This document shows positions 7,847 to 15,710 of a stretch of 20,556 nucleotides of DNA, piece by piece (positions within the stretch are counted from its first letter, which is position 1; the number at the start of each line of letters is the position of its first letter). The notes under the pieces were generated by a model that searched no databases, was not told the origin of the DNA, and saw only the letters and a list, made by a program, of their open reading frames with translations. The DNA comes from Flavobacteriaceae bacterium (GTDB taxonomy: Bacteria; Bacteroidota; Bacteroidia; Flavobacteriales; Flavobacteriaceae): NCBI GenBank assembly GCA_947443815.1, contig CANEXR010000018.1, positions 1 through 20,556 on the forward strand. Reading direction: 5' to 3'. A program made the position numbers and the translations under genes.

Positions 7847-7876
7847 AAAAGGAAGTCCTATTAGCTTCCTTTTTTT
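7847..7876 (+). terminator. terminator after aspartate kinase
   Basis: The 9-bp stem AAAAGGAAG (7847-7855) pairs with CTTCCTTTT (7865-7873). The loop is nine bases and a T-run extends to 7876. Confidence 0.85.
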
Positions 7877-7904
7877 ATACCTATTAAAACCAAAAGTTTC
7901 CACC

Positions 7905-7936
7905 TTGGAATTTCCCGATTATAAATACTACATTTG
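7905..7936 (+). promoter_or_regulatory. promoter for the large outer-membrane protein gene
   Basis: TTG (7905-7907) and TACATTTG (7929-7936) match the Flavobacterium -33/-7 pair exactly, with a 21-base spacer. The ATG at 7959 is 22 bases beyond the -7 box. It lies just after the aspartate kinase terminator, so this is an independent unit. It is the best promoter match in the window. Confidence 0.65.
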
Positions 7937-7958
7937 AAACTTTGGAGTTATAGTATTT

Positions 7959-10900
7959 ATGTTGAAAAAATTACTTTTTTGGATTGTAATCGGTTTTTTT
8001 TCTGGGCTTCAGGCGCAGGAAAACAATACGCTGTATCAAACCAAAAAAATTCCTGTTACTAAAGACAGCATTCGACTTGAAAACAACAGCATTAATTCCC
8101 GTTTTTTCAAATTACTTGATGCCAAAAAAAATCCAATTGACTCCACATATTACACTATAAATTTCCAAAAAGGAATCTTACTTTTAAAAGAAAAAGCAAT
8201 TTTTGAGGCAGATTCTATTACCGTTCAGTATTTAAAACTTCCTGATTTTTTAACTAAAGAATATCGAATTTATGACCCTAGCCAGGTCGTGAGTAACAAA
8301 GCTTCCTTGCAAGAATTATATCAAATTCGACCGAATCCTATTAAAAAAAACATTCCCTTTGATGGTCTAAATACCTCAGGAAGCATTACGCGCGGCGCCA
8401 CTATTGGCAACAATCAAAATACTACATTAAATTCTAATTTAGATTTACAAATCACAGGTAAAATTTCAGAAAAAGTCAGTTTAAGCGCCTCAATACAAGA
8501 CAGTAATATCCCGTTACAAGATGGCGGATATTCCCAAAAACTAGATCAGTTTGACAATATATTCATGGAATTATTCAGTGAAGATTGGAATATTCGAGCC
8601 GGAGATGTTTTTCTAGAAAACAAAAAAAGTCAATTTCTTACTTTCAACAAAAAGGTTCAAGGTTTGTCTACTAATTTTGATTTTGGTACAGAAAATAATA
8701 GTACTTCTATTTTTACTTCTGTGGCTTTAGTGAAAGGACAATATGCCAAAAGTAGCTTCATTGGACAAGAGGGCAATCAAGGCCCTTATAAATTAAAAGG
8801 ACAAAATGGAGAATTATATGTCCTAGTCATTTCTGGATCTGAACGTGTTTATGTGAACGGTGTTTTGTTAAAACGCGGAGAGAATAATGATTATACTATT
8901 GATTATAATGCTGGAGAAATTGTTTTTACCCCTTTGTATACCATAAATTCCGAAATGCGTATTACGATAGAATACCAATATTCCGACAGGAATTACACTC
9001 GATTTGTGACCTATGCTGGTGCTACTCATGAAAGTAAAAAATGGAGTTTTAGCGGCTATTTATACTCTGAAAGTGATTTGAAAAACCAACCGTTACAACA
9101 AAATCTTTCCGAGGAACAAGTGCAAATTTTAGTAAATGCAGGAAACAATAAAGACTTAATGGTGGCGCCATCAGCTTATGAAGATTCCTATTCAGACAAT
9201 AAAGTACTTTATAAAAAGACTTTGATTAATGGCATTGAAGTTTTTGAATATTCAAATAATTCCGAAAATGTATTGTACAATGTTAGATTCAGTTTAGTTG
9301 GGGCTAATGATGGAAATTACATCTTGACAAATAATGTTGCAATAAGCCGAATTTATGAATATATAGCGCCTATAAATGGTATTCCACAAGGAAACTACGC
9401 GCCTATTATACAATTAGTAGCGCCCACAAAAGTTCAAGTAGCCACTTTTTTAGGAAAATACAAACCAACTGAAAAAACAGCAGTTGATTTTGAAATCGGT
9501 GTAAGCAACAACGATAAAAATTTATTTTCTACCCTAGATGATGAAAATAATAAAGGATTAGCTGGAAAATTAAATATTAAACAACGTTTATTCTCCAAAA
9601 AATGGAATGTAGATGCTTTTGCTAATTATCAATTTGTAAAAGAAAATTTTGCTTCAGTAGAACGCCTTTATAGTATCGAATTTAATCGAGATTGGAATAT
9701 AGAAACTACTACAACTGGAAATCAAAGTTTCCTAAATTCCGGTTTGAATTTTCAACTAAATCCAAAAAAAAATACAAATAACATTGGATTGATTACCTAT
9801 CAATTTGAAAAACTAGACTTTGCCGAAAATTTTTCAGGTTCTAGACATAGTCTAAACGGAATCGTAAAAATGAATCATTGGTCTCTTCAAAACCAAGGGA
9901 GTTTCTTAAAAAGTGACGCTACAACTTCTACTTCAAAATTCATTCGGAATCAATCGCAATTGCGATTTCATTTTGATAAAAATTGGATTGGAAGCCGTTT
10001 GCGAGTAGAGGACAACGAAGGAAGAAACAAAACAACCAACCAATTTTCAGCATTAAGTCAAAAATTTTCGGAATATGGTTTTTTTGCGGGACGTGGTGAT
10101 AGCACAAAGGTTTTTGTAGAATTAGGGTTTTTAAAAAGAAACAATGACAGTCTGCAAAACGGTCTGCTTCAACGGGTGAATGGTTCCCATACTTTTATTT
10201 TAAAATCAAAAGTATTTCAAACCAAAAAAAGTGATTTGTCGATTAATATGAATTATCGCAATTTTAATTTTGTAGAGGCAACCAAACCAAAAGAATCCTC
10301 TTTGAATTCGAGAATACTATATAATGATCGTTTTTTTAATCAATTCATTCAAATTGCTACAGTTTACGAAACCAATTCAGGGACCATTCCACAACAAGAA
10401 TTCACCTACCTAGAAGTTCCAGCTGGGCAAGGAGTGTATACCTGGAATGATTATAATGGAAATGGCATTCAAGAATTGCAAGAGTTTGAAGTGGCACCCT
10501 TTATTGACCAAGCCAAATACATTCGTGTCTTTTTGCCCAACCGAATTTACATTAAAACCAATCAAAATAAGTTCTCACAATCCGTTATTATAAATCCAAA
10601 TCAATGGCAAAATGAAAAAGGTATAAAAAAAGCACTTTCTTATTTTTATAACCAAACCTCATTTATTATTGACCGAAAAATAAAGAACGATGGAGATTCA
10701 TTTGATTTAAATCCTTTTACATCTAGTCAAAAAAATGTCTTGGGTCTCAATTCTAGCCTCCGAAACAGTTTGTTTTATAATCGAGGAAAACAAGACCATT
10801 CCGTTACCTATACCTATCTCGAAAATAGGTCAAAAAGCTTACTATCAATAGGTTCACAAGAAGCTATAAACATTTCACATCAAGTACAATACCTGCATTT

Positions 10901-11390
10901 GTATAAAAAAAGCTGGCAATTCGGCTTTTTTTCCAAAACCATAAAAACAACTATTAATTCTGAGAATTTTCCTGAAAAAAATTATGCAATCAATGGGTAT
11001 CTTTTAGGCCCAAAAATTAGTTATTTGTTTTCAAAAAATACAAGTTGGGATGTTTTTTATGAATTTCAGAACAAAGAAAACCAAATTGGAAATTCCGAAA
11101 AATTACTTCAAAATAGATTTGGCACTTCCTTCTCATATGCAGGGGACAAAAAAATTACGCTTAACGGAGAAATCTCATTTTATCAAAATAAATTCACTGG
11201 AAATGAATTTTCATCCGTAGGATTTCAAATGCTTGAAGGGTTACAAACGGGGCAAAATTTTACTTGGAGATTGCTTTTGCAAAAAAATCTGACGCAATTT
11301 TTAGATATAAATTTAAATTATCAAGGTCGAAAAAGTGAATCAAGTCAAACCATCCACACAGGAAATGTACAATTAAGAGCTTATTTTTAG
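7959..11390 (+). CDS. large SprA-like outer-membrane beta-barrel protein, uncharacterised
   Basis: This encodes 1143 residues. A signal peptide covers about residues 1-19 (cleavage near GLQAQ), so the protein is exported. The rest is rich in alternating, Asn/Ser-containing beta strands, and the chain ends in RAYF; the terminal aromatic residue fits an outer-membrane barrel. The segment at about residues 287-335 (SGSERVYVNGVLLKRG, then YTIDYNAGEIVFTP) resembles motifs I associate with SprA-type cell-surface proteins of Bacteroidota, but the protein is far shorter than SprA. Residues 831-842 (DYNGNGIQELQE) fit an EF-hand-like calcium loop. Function is unknown; transport, secretion or surface display is inference. 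It has its own promoter and no visible terminator before the next gene. Confidence 0.8.
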   Translation: MLKKLLFWIVIGFFSGLQAQENNTLYQTKKIPVTKDSIRLENNSINSRFFKLLDAKKNPIDSTYYTINFQKGILLLKEKAIFEADSITVQYLKLPDFLTKEYRIYDPSQVVSNKASLQELYQIRPNPIKKNIPFDGLNTSGSITRGATIGNNQNTTLNSNLDLQITGKISEKVSLSASIQDSNIPLQDGGYSQKLDQFDNIFMELFSEDWNIRAGDVFLENKKSQFLTFNKKVQGLSTNFDFGTENNSTSIFTSVALVKGQYAKSSFIGQEGNQGPYKLKGQNGELYVLVISGSERVYVNGVLLKRGENNDYTIDYNAGEIVFTPLYTINSEMRITIEYQYSDRNYTRFVTYAGATHESKKWSFSGYLYSESDLKNQPLQQNLSEEQVQILVNAGNNKDLMVAPSAYEDSYSDNKVLYKKTLINGIEVFEYSNNSENVLYNVRFSLVGANDGNYILTNNVAISRIYEYIAPINGIPQGNYAPIIQLVAPTKVQVATFLGKYKPTEKTAVDFEIGVSNNDKNLFSTLDDENNKGLAGKLNIKQRLFSKKWNVDAFANYQFVKENFASVERLYSIEFNRDWNIETTTTGNQSFLNSGLNFQLNPKKNTNNIGLITYQFEKLDFAENFSGSRHSLNGIVKMNHWSLQNQGSFLKSDATTSTSKFIRNQSQLRFHFDKNWIGSRLRVEDNEGRNKTTNQFSALSQKFSEYGFFAGRGDSTKVFVELGFLKRNNDSLQNGLLQRVNGSHTFILKSKVFQTKKSDLSINMNYRNFNFVEATKPKESSLNSRILYNDRFFNQFIQIATVYETNSGTIPQQEFTYLEVPAGQGVYTWNDYNGNGIQELQEFEVAPFIDQAKYIRVFLPNRIYIKTNQNKFSQSVIINPNQWQNEKGIKKALSYFYNQTSFIIDRKIKNDGDSFDLNPFTSSQKNVLGLNSSLRNSLFYNRGKQDHSVTYTYLENRSKSLLSIGSQEAINISHQVQYLHLYKKSWQFGFFSKTIKTTINSENFPEKNYAINGYLLGPKISYLFSKNTSWDVFYEFQNKENQIGNSEKLLQNRFGTSFSYAGDKKITLNGEISFYQNKFTGNEFSSVGFQMLEGLQTGQNFTWRLLLQKNLTQFLDINLNYQGRKSESSQTIHTGNVQLRAYF

Positions 11391-11460
11391 CATTCCATTT
11401 CAATAAACAAAAAATAATTCTTAATTTTATTTCAATTAAAAATATAAAAATCAAAACATT

Positions 11461-11919
11461 ATGAAAAAATTATTGCTCTTAAGCTTCCTTATCGCTTTTT
11501 CAAATAGCTTTTTTGCTCAAGAAACTGCAGCGAAGAAAAAAACAAAAGTAACAACTGAAAAAGTATCAAAAGAGGCGAAAGCATCCAAAGAAAAAGAAGA
11601 AGCGAAAGCGAAATCAAAAGTTGCTGAAAAAAAATCAAAAACTTCAAAAACAGCAGCGAACAAATTAGATGCGAAAGTAAAGGAAGAATCGGCTCAAGGA
11701 AAAGCAAAATCTAATGTAAATAAGATGGATGCTAAAGTTAAAGACGAAGGAAAAAAAGCAGCAAATAAAAGTGAGAAAATAAAAGAAACTACTGAAAAAG
11801 CTCCAAAAGTAGCTGATAAAGTTACGGGGACCTACAATGGCAAAAAAGTATATACGGGTCCAAAAGGTGGCAAATATTACATCAACAAAAACGGAAACAA
11901 AACCTATATCCAAGATTAA
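11461..11919 (+). CDS. secreted Lys/Ala/Glu-rich protein with PBCV basic-adaptor C-terminus
   Basis: This encodes 152 residues. The signal peptide is clear (MKKLLLLSFL start, FFAQ cleavage region near residue 19). Residues 21-120 are low-complexity, Lys/Ala/Glu/Ser-rich and probably a long charged helix, with an internal repeat: NKLDAKVKEE (67-76) and NKMDAKVKDE (87-96), 20 residues apart. Residues 127-150 (KKVYTGPKGGKYYINKNGNK, then TYI) match the PBCV-specific basic adaptor domain, a short basic module known from chlorella viruses and found in many bacterial secreted proteins. Its role is unknown; binding to a negatively charged surface is a guess. A strong terminator follows. Antisense reading frames here are by-products of the biased composition. 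Confidence 0.8.
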   Translation: MKKLLLLSFLIAFSNSFFAQETAAKKKTKVTTEKVSKEAKASKEKEEAKAKSKVAEKKSKTSKTAANKLDAKVKEESAQGKAKSNVNKMDAKVKDEGKKAANKSEKIKETTEKAPKVADKVTGTYNGKKVYTGPKGGKYYINKNGNKTYIQD

Positions 11920-11938
11920 TCTGATTCTGCTTAATGCT

Positions 11939-11973
11939 AAAAGAGGCTGTTCAAAAATGGACAGCCTCTTTTT
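11939..11973 (+). terminator. terminator after the basic-adaptor protein gene
   Basis: A perfect 12-bp stem, AAAAGAGGCTGT (11939-11950) with ACAGCCTCTTTT (11961-11972), is extended inward by a T-G and a C-G pair. It is followed by Ts and an A/T-rich tail. It is the most stable-looking terminator in the window. Confidence 0.9.
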
Positions 11974-12098
11974 ATTTTAACAATTAGTGCTGTACCTTTA
12001 CAGCCAATAAATTAATAGTTTGGTAATCTGTCAGCAATACAAAACCATTTTTCAATTCCTAACTTTCAAATTTAAATAACGAAAATACGTATCGCCAA

Positions 12099-13187
12099 AT
12101 GAATTTGAACACCAATAACAAAACTATTTTAATTGCTCCCTTAAATTGGGGTCTCGGTCATGCTACACGCTGTATCCCAATAATAAAGGCATTACAAGAA
12201 AACAATTACATTCCGATTATAGCTTCAGATGGAATTGCGTTAGATTTATTAAAAAAAGAATTTCCATATCTTCAAACTTTAGAATTACCTTCTTATCATA
12301 TCGAATACGCTAAAAACGGAAAAGATTTTAAATGGAAATTATTGAAAAATTGTCCCAAAATTATCGAGGCAATTTTAGAGGAGAAAAAAATAGTCAACAA
12401 ATGGATTGAAAAACACAAAATAAAAGGAATCATTTCAGACAACCGATTGGGCGTTTTTAGCAAAAAAGTACCTTCTGTATTTATAACACATCAATTGAAT
12501 GTTTTGACAGGTAATACTACTTGGATTACAAGTATGCTCCATCAAAATATTATAAAAAAATATAAAGAATGCTGGGTTCCAGATCTTGAAAACGGCATCA
12601 ATTTAAGCGGTAAATTAGGCCATTTGAAGAAAGTCGATTTCAAAATTAAATATATCGGCCCATTGAGTAGAATGCATAAAAAAGAAACCCCAATTCTGTA
12701 CGACTTAATGGTAATACTATCTGGACCAGAGCCACAAAGAGGCCTTTTGGAAAATAAATTAAAAGAAGAAGTATTACGCTATAAAGGCAAGGTTATTTTC
12801 ATAAAGGGCATTGTTGAAAAAGAGCAAAAGACCGAACTAATAGCAAATGTTACTTTTTATAACTTTATGAATAGTCGCCAATTAGAACATGTTTTTAATG
12901 AAAGTAAAATTGTATTGTGTCGTTCAGGCTATACAACCATTATGGACTTGGTACAACTTAAGAAAAAAGCGTTTTTTATCCCAACACCAGGACAATATGA
13001 GCAAGAATATTTAGCCAAAAAACTATCTGATGAAAAGAGAGTTCCTTTTGCATCCCAAGAGGATTTTAAAATCGAAGATTTGAAGACAGTTGATTTATAT
13101 ACCGGATTGCCGCATTTAGACAACCAAATCAATTGGGAGAGTATATTTGAAGTTTTCAATAAAACAAAAAAAGCACTAACTTTATAA
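12099..13187 (+). CDS. GT-B fold glycosyltransferase (MurG/family 28-like)
   Basis: This encodes 362 residues. The N-terminal motif LNWGLGHATRC (residues 15-25) is the glycine-rich acceptor-side loop of MurG-like GT-B enzymes. The C-terminal half holds SGPEPQR (208-214) and CRSGYTTIMDL (about 274-284), then a PTPGQYEQEYLAKKL segment typical of the nucleotide-sugar site in UDP-sugar transferases of this fold. No signal peptide or membrane segment is seen, so it acts in the cytoplasm or at the inner-membrane face. It is not MurG itself and no cell-wall genes are nearby, so donor and acceptor are unknown. Its last codons form one arm of the terminator shared with phoU. Confidence 0.85.
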   Translation: MNLNTNNKTILIAPLNWGLGHATRCIPIIKALQENNYIPIIASDGIALDLLKKEFPYLQTLELPSYHIEYAKNGKDFKWKLLKNCPKIIEAILEEKKIVNKWIEKHKIKGIISDNRLGVFSKKVPSVFITHQLNVLTGNTTWITSMLHQNIIKKYKECWVPDLENGINLSGKLGHLKKVDFKIKYIGPLSRMHKKETPILYDLMVILSGPEPQRGLLENKLKEEVLRYKGKVIFIKGIVEKEQKTELIANVTFYNFMNSRQLEHVFNESKIVLCRSGYTTIMDLVQLKKKAFFIPTPGQYEQEYLAKKLSDEKRVPFASQEDFKIEDLKTVDLYTGLPHLDNQINWESIFEVFNKTKKALTL

Positions 13188-13202
13188 AAAATTAGTGCTT
13201 TT
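13169..13202. terminator. bidirectional terminator between glycosyltransferase and phoU
   Basis: A perfect 11-bp stem, AAAAGCACTAA (13169-13179) with TTAGTGCTTTT (13192-13202), flanks a 12-base loop. The left arm lies inside the last glycosyltransferase codons and the stop codon is in the loop. T-runs occur on both strands, so it also serves the phoU-side transcript. Confidence 0.85.
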
Positions 13203-13224
13203 ATTATTTAATAAATCTATTTTA

Positions 13225-13896
13225 TTATTCTAAATTTTTATCTTCAAATTTTTCATGCTTAATGATTTTGGCATTAATCATGAAATAAACATACTCCGCT
13301 ATATTAGTACAATGTTCTGAAACTCGTTCCAAATGTTTCAATACAATGACAAGATTTGTTCCTGAAACTACAACTTTTGAGTTCGTTTTCATTTCATTGA
13401 TAATAGCATGTATTGCTTCGTCACATTTGTTTTTGATAGTTTTATTTAGAACAAATATCTCCCCGATAGTGCTTTCTTCTCTTGTCAAAAAACATTCATT
13501 GGTTTTTATATTCACTAATTCTACTTGTCTAGCAAGATCGGCAATATTAAATTTTGCAATCAAATCATGTTTGTCTTTGATGCTTTTGGTCTTTTTGATG
13601 ATGCTGATGGACAAATCTCCTATACGCTCAATCTCATTACTGATTTGCATAGCTGACATTATAAAGCGTAAATCAGAAGCTACTGGTTGTTGCAAAGCAA
13701 AAATACTTTGACAAATTTCATCTATTTTTACGTCTAACTTATCTATTTTCTGTTCTGTTTTCTTTACCTCTTTTCCTTCAGAGACTGGTTCTGACAACAA
13801 TGCATTTACAGATTCACTTACTTGATTTTCAGCAAGTTTTCCTATTTTTATAATTACATTTTTCAGTTTTTCTAATTCTATTTCAAAATGTGTCAT
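13225..13896 (-). CDS. phoU: phosphate signalling regulator PhoU
   Basis: This encodes 223 residues and is all-helical with two similar three-helix halves, as in PhoU. The metal-binding-type motifs are visible: DKLDVKIDE and NEIERIGDLS in the first half, and LERVSEHCTNIAEYV in the second. PhoU links the activity of the Pst transporter to the PhoR sensor kinase and represses the Pho response when phosphate is plentiful. I chose the ATG at 13896; an in-frame TTG at 13950 would add 18 residues without family character. It is the last gene of the cluster, 75 bp after pstB, and ends at the bidirectional terminator. Confidence 0.94.
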   Translation of the reverse strand: MTHFEIELEKLKNVIIKIGKLAENQVSESVNALLSEPVSEGKEVKKTEQKIDKLDVKIDEICQSIFALQQPVASDLRFIMSAMQISNEIERIGDLSISIIKKTKSIKDKHDLIAKFNIADLARQVELVNIKTNECFLTREESTIGEIFVLNKTIKNKCDEAIHAIINEMKTNSKVVVSGTNLVIVLKHLERVSEHCTNIAEYVYFMINAKIIKHEKFEDKNLE

Positions 13897-13971
13897 CCTA
13901 TATTTTTTTTTAGTATTTAAGATTAAAAGCACCAACCTTATAGCGCACAAAGCACTATTTTAATTGTGCAT

Positions 13972-14730
13972 TTATCCAAATCTACCAGTGATATAATCTT
14001 CTGTTTGTTTTTTCTCTGGTTTGGTAAAAATAGTATTTGTTTTTCCCATTTCAATCAATTCACCCATATAAAAAAATGCGGTATGATCGCTTGTTCTTGC
14101 GGCTTGCTGCATATTATGTGTAACAATTATAATGGTATACTGTTCTTTTAGTTCATGAACCAATTCCTCGATTTTAGAGGTAGATATTGGATCCAAAGCA
14201 CTTGCAGGCTCATCCATAAGAATAATATCTGGACTTACCGCCAAAGTTCTAGCAATACACAACCGTTGTTGTTGTCCTCCAGAAAGCCCCATAGCAGAAT
14301 CATCTAAACGGTCTTTCAACTCATCCCAAATAGCTGCTTGGCGCAAGGATACTTCAACAATTTCATCCAATTGAGTCTTGTCTTTAATCCCATTAATTTT
14401 AGGACCATAGGCAATGTTTTCATAAATCGATTTTGGAAAAGGGTTTGATTTTTGAAAAACCATTCCGATTTTTTTTCTAATATTAACAACATCTACGTTC
14501 TTATCATAGATATCAACTCCTTCTACTAGCATATTTCCAGTAATTTTTACATCAGGAATCAAATCATTCATTCTGTTTATGCATCTCAAAAAAGTAGATT
14601 TACCACAGCCCGAAGGACCAATTAATGCGGTAACTTTATTCGCTGGAATTTGCATCGAAATTTCCTTTAAGGCTTTTTTTTCACCATAATATAATGACAA
14701 ATCCTTAACCTCTATTTTTATATCTCTCAT
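13972..14730 (-). CDS. pstB: phosphate ABC transporter ATP-binding protein PstB
   Basis: This encodes 252 residues, the usual length. It is the cytoplasmic ATPase that powers high-affinity phosphate import. All ABC motifs are intact: Walker A GPSGCGKST (38-46), the Q-loop at Gln93, signature LSGGQQQR (149-156), Walker B ILMDEP (170-175) and the switch His205. The segment NPFPKSIYENIAYGP (96-110) is characteristic of PstB among ABC ATPases. It lies 37 bp after pstA and before phoU in the same orientation. A small hairpin (GCACAA/TTGTGC, 13945-13969) follows its stop codon but lacks a T-run. Confidence 0.97.
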   Translation of the reverse strand: MRDIKIEVKDLSLYYGEKKALKEISMQIPANKVTALIGPSGCGKSTFLRCINRMNDLIPDVKITGNMLVEGVDIYDKNVDVVNIRKKIGMVFQKSNPFPKSIYENIAYGPKINGIKDKTQLDEIVEVSLRQAAIWDELKDRLDDSAMGLSGGQQQRLCIARTLAVSPDIILMDEPASALDPISTSKIEELVHELKEQYTIIIVTHNMQQAARTSDHTAFFYMGELIEMGKTNTIFTKPEKKQTEDYITGRFG

Positions 14731-14767
14731 GTTTTTTTATATCTAAAAATGGCAATTAATTTTAAAA

Positions 14768-15709
14768 TTATTTCGCTCTTCTTCTAATTCGTGATCTGAT
14801 AACAACAGCTACCAAATTTAATGATAAGGTTAATATAAGCAATACCAAAGTTGTTGCAAATTGAATAGGCATTGTTTTTTCTACATCAGAAGATTGAGTA
14901 GACATGATATAAACATGGTAACCCAAATTCATAAACTGATCACTCAACGATTTTGGCAAAGTGGCTAAATAATAGGCCGCTCCTGTAAACAGAATAGGTG
15001 CCACTTCTCCAGCACCTCTGCTCACTGCAAGTATAGTACCTGTCATAATTCCAGAAATAGATCCTGGAAAAACTACTTTCTTGATCGTTTGCCATTTTGT
15101 GGCTCCTAATGCTAGACTTGCTTCTCGTAATTCTCTAGGAATCGTTTTTAGAGATTCTTCGACCGATACAATAATAACAGGCAGTGTTAATAAAGCCATT
15201 GTTAAACTTGCCCAAAGAATGTTAGGTTGTCCCCAATGAAGTTGCCCTGCATTGAAGGCTGAATCAATTCCTCCACCAACAAATTGAATAAAGAACCCCA
15301 AACCAAAAAGACCAAATATGATGGAAGGTACAACGGCTAATGTTCGTATTGAGAAACGAACTGCTGCTGCAAATTTTGATTTTTCCTTAGCATATTCTGT
15401 CAAATAAATAGCTGTTATTGTTCCAAAGGGAACTGCTGCGATTGACATAACAACAACCAATATAAAAGTACCTATAAGTGCTGGAAAAATTCCCCCTTTG
15501 GTCATTCCGTCCGTTGGAAAAGAACTGATAAATTCCCATGAAAATTTTTCACGTCCCTGATAAATGATAATTCCAAGTATAATGAATAAGATGGTAATAA
15601 TTAAAAGAACGGCAATTTGAGTTAATCCAATAACTAATTTCCCTTTTATGTCTATCCCTTTTTTTTCTGTCAAAAATAGGTTTTCTGTGTTACTAATTGT
15701 TTTTCCCAT
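14768..15709 (-). CDS. pstA: phosphate ABC transporter permease PstA
   Basis: This encodes 313 residues with about six membrane segments. It is one of two permease subunits of the inner-membrane phosphate importer. The ABC-coupling EAA loop is clear at REASLALGATKWQTIKKVVFPGSISGI, and ILAVSRGAGEVAPILFTGAAYY follows, which is distinctive for PstA. The start is 1 bp after the pstC stop codon, so translation is probably coupled and would help keep a 1:1 ratio with PstC. It lies mid-operon and ends with a basic tail. No promoter or terminator was seen within the pstC-pstA-pstB stretch. Confidence 0.96.
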   Translation of the reverse strand: MGKTISNTENLFLTEKKGIDIKGKLVIGLTQIAVLLIITILFIILGIIIYQGREKFSWEFISSFPTDGMTKGGIFPALIGTFILVVVMSIAAVPFGTITAIYLTEYAKEKSKFAAAVRFSIRTLAVVPSIIFGLFGLGFFIQFVGGGIDSAFNAGQLHWGQPNILWASLTMALLTLPVIIVSVEESLKTIPRELREASLALGATKWQTIKKVVFPGSISGIMTGTILAVSRGAGEVAPILFTGAAYYLATLPKSLSDQFMNLGYHVYIMSTQSSDVEKTMPIQFATTLVLLILTLSLNLVAVVIRSRIRRRAK

Positions 15710-15710
15710 G

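Noticed and set aside
11489..11913. Long open frames antisense to the Lys/Ala/Glu-rich secreted protein
   Set aside because: They mirror the A-rich biased codons of the sense gene, translate into Leu/Phe-rich low-complexity sequence and have no family character or promoter.
12000..12098. Promoter for the glycosyltransferase gene
   Set aside because: The nearest -7-like string (TAACTTTC at 12060-12067) lacks the final G and has no well-spaced TTG upstream, so I did not list it, although the preceding terminator implies a promoter is here.
13945..13969. Hairpin GCACAA/TTGTGC between pstB and phoU
   Set aside because: Six pairs with a 13-base loop and no T-run, so it does not qualify as a terminator; at most a transcript-stability element.
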